From assembly GCA_963422565.1 (NCBI GenBank), contig OY730228.1:806001-870000 (forward strand): 64,000 bases of DNA, given 5' to 3'. This stretch comes from G963422565 sp963422565. GTDB lineage: Bacteria; Pseudomonadota; Alphaproteobacteria; MPNO01. The notes under the pieces were generated by a model. It saw nothing but the letters and a program-made list of their open reading frames with translations, was not told where the DNA came from and made no database searches. Position 1 is the stretch's first letter. Each line of letters starts with the position of its first letter. Made by a program: the position numbers and the translations under genes. Positions 62,816 to 64,000 of the stretch are shown here, in pieces.

Positions 62816-63673
62816 CTATGCTTCGTCGACGACCGGGTTGGCGAGGACGCCAATGCCCGAGACCTCGACCTCTACGACATCGCCGGGAGACAGCCAACGC
62901 GGCGGGTCGAACCGCGCGCCCGCGCCGAGAGGGGTCCCGGTCGAGATGACGTCGCCCCGTTTGAGCGTCGTCCAGGTCGAGACATAGCCGATCAGATATG
63001 AGAAATCGAAGATCAGATTGGCGGTTACGTCGTCCTGCCGGGTCTCTCCGTTGACCCGGCACCGCACCCGCAGATCGTCGAAGCCGTCGGGGAATTCGTC
63101 CGCGGTCACCATCCAGGGGCCGACCGACCCGCAGCGGTCGAAGTTCTTGCCCTGGGTAACGTTGAACTTGCCGTGCCGCATCCAGTCGCGGACGCAACCC
63201 TCGTTCAGGCAGGTGAGCGCCCCGATATGGGCGAGGGCGTCCGCGCGCGGAATGCGTCGCCCGCCCGTTCCGATCACGATCGCGATCTCGGCCTCGTAAT
63301 CGAGCTGCGGCGATTCCGGGGGCCGGACCAAGGCTTCGCCGTGGCCGACCATCGTATCGGGCGCGCGCAGGAACACGCTCGGATAGTCGGGAAGGGAGCT
63401 GTCCTCGTATTCCTCGTTGCGGCGGGCGTAGTTGACACCGATGCAGATCGTCTTCTCAGGATACGCGACGGGCCGGCGGTAGACGATCTCGTCGAGGCGG
63501 AAATCGGCCGTGGCGCCGCCGATCGCGCGCTCGGCGCGGCGCCTGATCTCGGGGTCGAGCAGAGAGACCGAATCCGCGACATCCGGGAGCCGCGGCCCGA
63601 GGTCGACGACACCCGCCCCCGTGACCGCGCCAAAGGAGGACCGTCCCCCGATTTCGAACGATACCAGCTTCAT
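62816..63673 (-). CDS. Fumarylacetoacetate hydrolase family protein
   Basis: A 285-residue FAH-family enzyme. The C-terminal catalytic domain has CIGVNYARRNEEY (about 74-86), LDYEAEIAIVIG with the metal-binding glutamates, FNVTQGKNFDRCGSVGPW, and STGTPLGAGARFDPPRWLSPGDVVEVEVSGIG near the end. Relatives cleave C-C bonds of diketo acids, isomerise or decarboxylate ring-cleavage products. The frame runs to 63958, but MKLVSFEIGG after GGGG is the natural start and leaves the upstream oxygenase gene intact. Probably co-transcribed with it. Confidence 0.9.
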   Translation of the reverse strand: MKLVSFEIGGRSSFGAVTGAGVVDLGPRLPDVADSVSLLDPEIRRRAERAIGGATADFRLDEIVYRRPVAYPEKTICIGVNYARRNEEYEDSSLPDYPSVFLRAPDTMVGHGEALVRPPESPQLDYEAEIAIVIGTGGRRIPRADALAHIGALTCLNEGCVRDWMRHGKFNVTQGKNFDRCGSVGPWMVTADEFPDGFDDLRVRCRVNGETRQDDVTANLIFDFSYLIGYVSTWTTLKRGDVISTGTPLGAGARFDPPRWLSPGDVVEVEVSGIGVLANPVVDEA

Positions 63674-63705
63674 GATACCCCGCTTCCGCCGCCGAAACGG
63701 CCCGT

Positions 63706-64000
63706 TTATACCCCCATCAGATCGCGGAACCCGTTCCAGAAACCGCGCACCGACACTTCCGTCGCGCGCGATCCCGGGCTCGGGGCCACGTCGCGCCCGC
63801 CCATCTCCAGCAAGGAGGTCCGATCCGGGTCGGCCCCGGTCGCCCGCTGGACCCAGCCGCCGACGACGCCATCCTCCATCGAGATCAGCCCGCCGGGTCC
63901 GATCAGGTTGCTCTGGTGGATGCGCGCCGCCCGCTCGGCCGGGCCGTCCCCGGCGCAACCCAGGATTCGCCAGGAGAGTTCGCAGGCTTCGGGGCCCTTG
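63706..64000 (-). CDS. Ring-hydroxylating dioxygenase alpha subunit, C-terminal fragment
   Basis: The last 97 codons of a gene that continues beyond the window. The visible end reads RIHQSNLIGPGGLISMEDG (iron-distal part of the catalytic domain), VVGGWVQRATGADPDR, LLEMGGRDVAPSPGSRATEVSVRGFWNGFRDLMGV, then TAA at 63706-63708. Similar tails end the large subunits of anthranilate/benzoate-type dioxygenases. The small beta subunit is not next; the fumarylacetoacetate hydrolase-family gene follows 32 bp on. Substrate unknown. Confidence 0.75.
   Translation of the reverse strand, partial: KGPEACELSWRILGCAGDGPAERAARIHQSNLIGPGGLISMEDGVVGGWVQRATGADPDRTSLLEMGGRDVAPSPGSRATEVSVRGFWNGFRDLMGV

Noticed and set aside
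62674..63958. Longer form of the FAH-family protein starting at 63958
   Set aside because: The extra residues overlap, in another frame, the clear C-terminus of the ring-hydroxylating oxygenase.

Overview
The window is one continuous stretch of GC-rich DNA from a Gram-negative bacterium. It is almost certainly an alphaproteobacterium, most like the Rhodospirillales and relatives. The evidence is the division and cell-wall (dcw) cluster running straight into lpxC-bamD-recN-ligA, a stand-alone GcrA-type domain, the FtsZ tail DVPAFLRR, lipid A and outer-membrane assembly genes, and frequent GTG/TTG starts. The genus cannot be told from the sequence. I saw no insertion sequence, prophage, CRISPR array or plasmid function.

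Layout. 1-2.7 kb (+): the end of a 4-hydroxybenzoyl-CoA reductase-type molybdenum enzyme (last part of the alpha subunit, complete FAD/[4Fe-4S] beta subunit) and an enoyl-CoA hydratase. 2.75-29.2 kb (-): one run of 23 genes read towards low coordinates. It starts with mraZ-rsmH-ftsL-ftsI-murE-murF-mraY-murD-ftsW-murG-murC-murB-ddl-ftsQ-ftsA-ftsZ, continues with lpxC-bamD-recN-ligA, and ends with three catabolic-looking genes (SCP2-like protein, alpha/beta hydrolase, 4,5-dihydroxyphthalate decarboxylase/NMT1-like protein). Most junctions are ATGA or GTGA overlaps. The only clear break is the 472-bp gap between ftsZ and lpxC, which holds a repeat-like element and a promoter for lpxC. 29.2-32 kb (-): a regulatory gap with a probable MraZ operator, the RNase P RNA gene, ampD, a tiny GcrA-domain protein and a TerB-DnaJ (DjlA-like) gene.

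32-41 kb: a metabolic island. On + it holds a fused 5-oxoprolinase-type enzyme, a D-glutamate cyclase-family (DUF1445) protein and an LDHD/GlcD-type FAD oxidase. On - it holds a DUF1185 protein, a Rieske oxygenase and an unassigned membrane protein. 41-49.7 kb: housekeeping genes, namely an SDR-type reductase with a probable CTG start beside tRNA-Glu(CTC), a small membrane protein, an RluA-family pseudouridine synthase, rpoH, and an operon serC-serA-hisZ-purA.

49.9-64 kb: a transport and catabolic island. A complete spermidine/putrescine-type ABC importer (binding protein, two permeases, ATPase) is followed by an aconitase-superfamily pair (LeuC-like, and a LeuD-like protein lacking the normal SSRE loop), split hydantoinase/oxoprolinase A and B subunits, an alpha/beta hydrolase, a carboxymuconolactone decarboxylase-family protein and a glutathione transferase. 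On the opposite strand are a fumarylacetoacetate hydrolase-family gene and the last 97 codons of a ring-hydroxylating dioxygenase alpha subunit. This island is the best candidate for an undescribed pathway: uptake of a small N-containing compound, hydro-lyase isomerisation, ATP-dependent lactam or imide opening, then hydrolysis. The substrate is not predictable from sequence alone.
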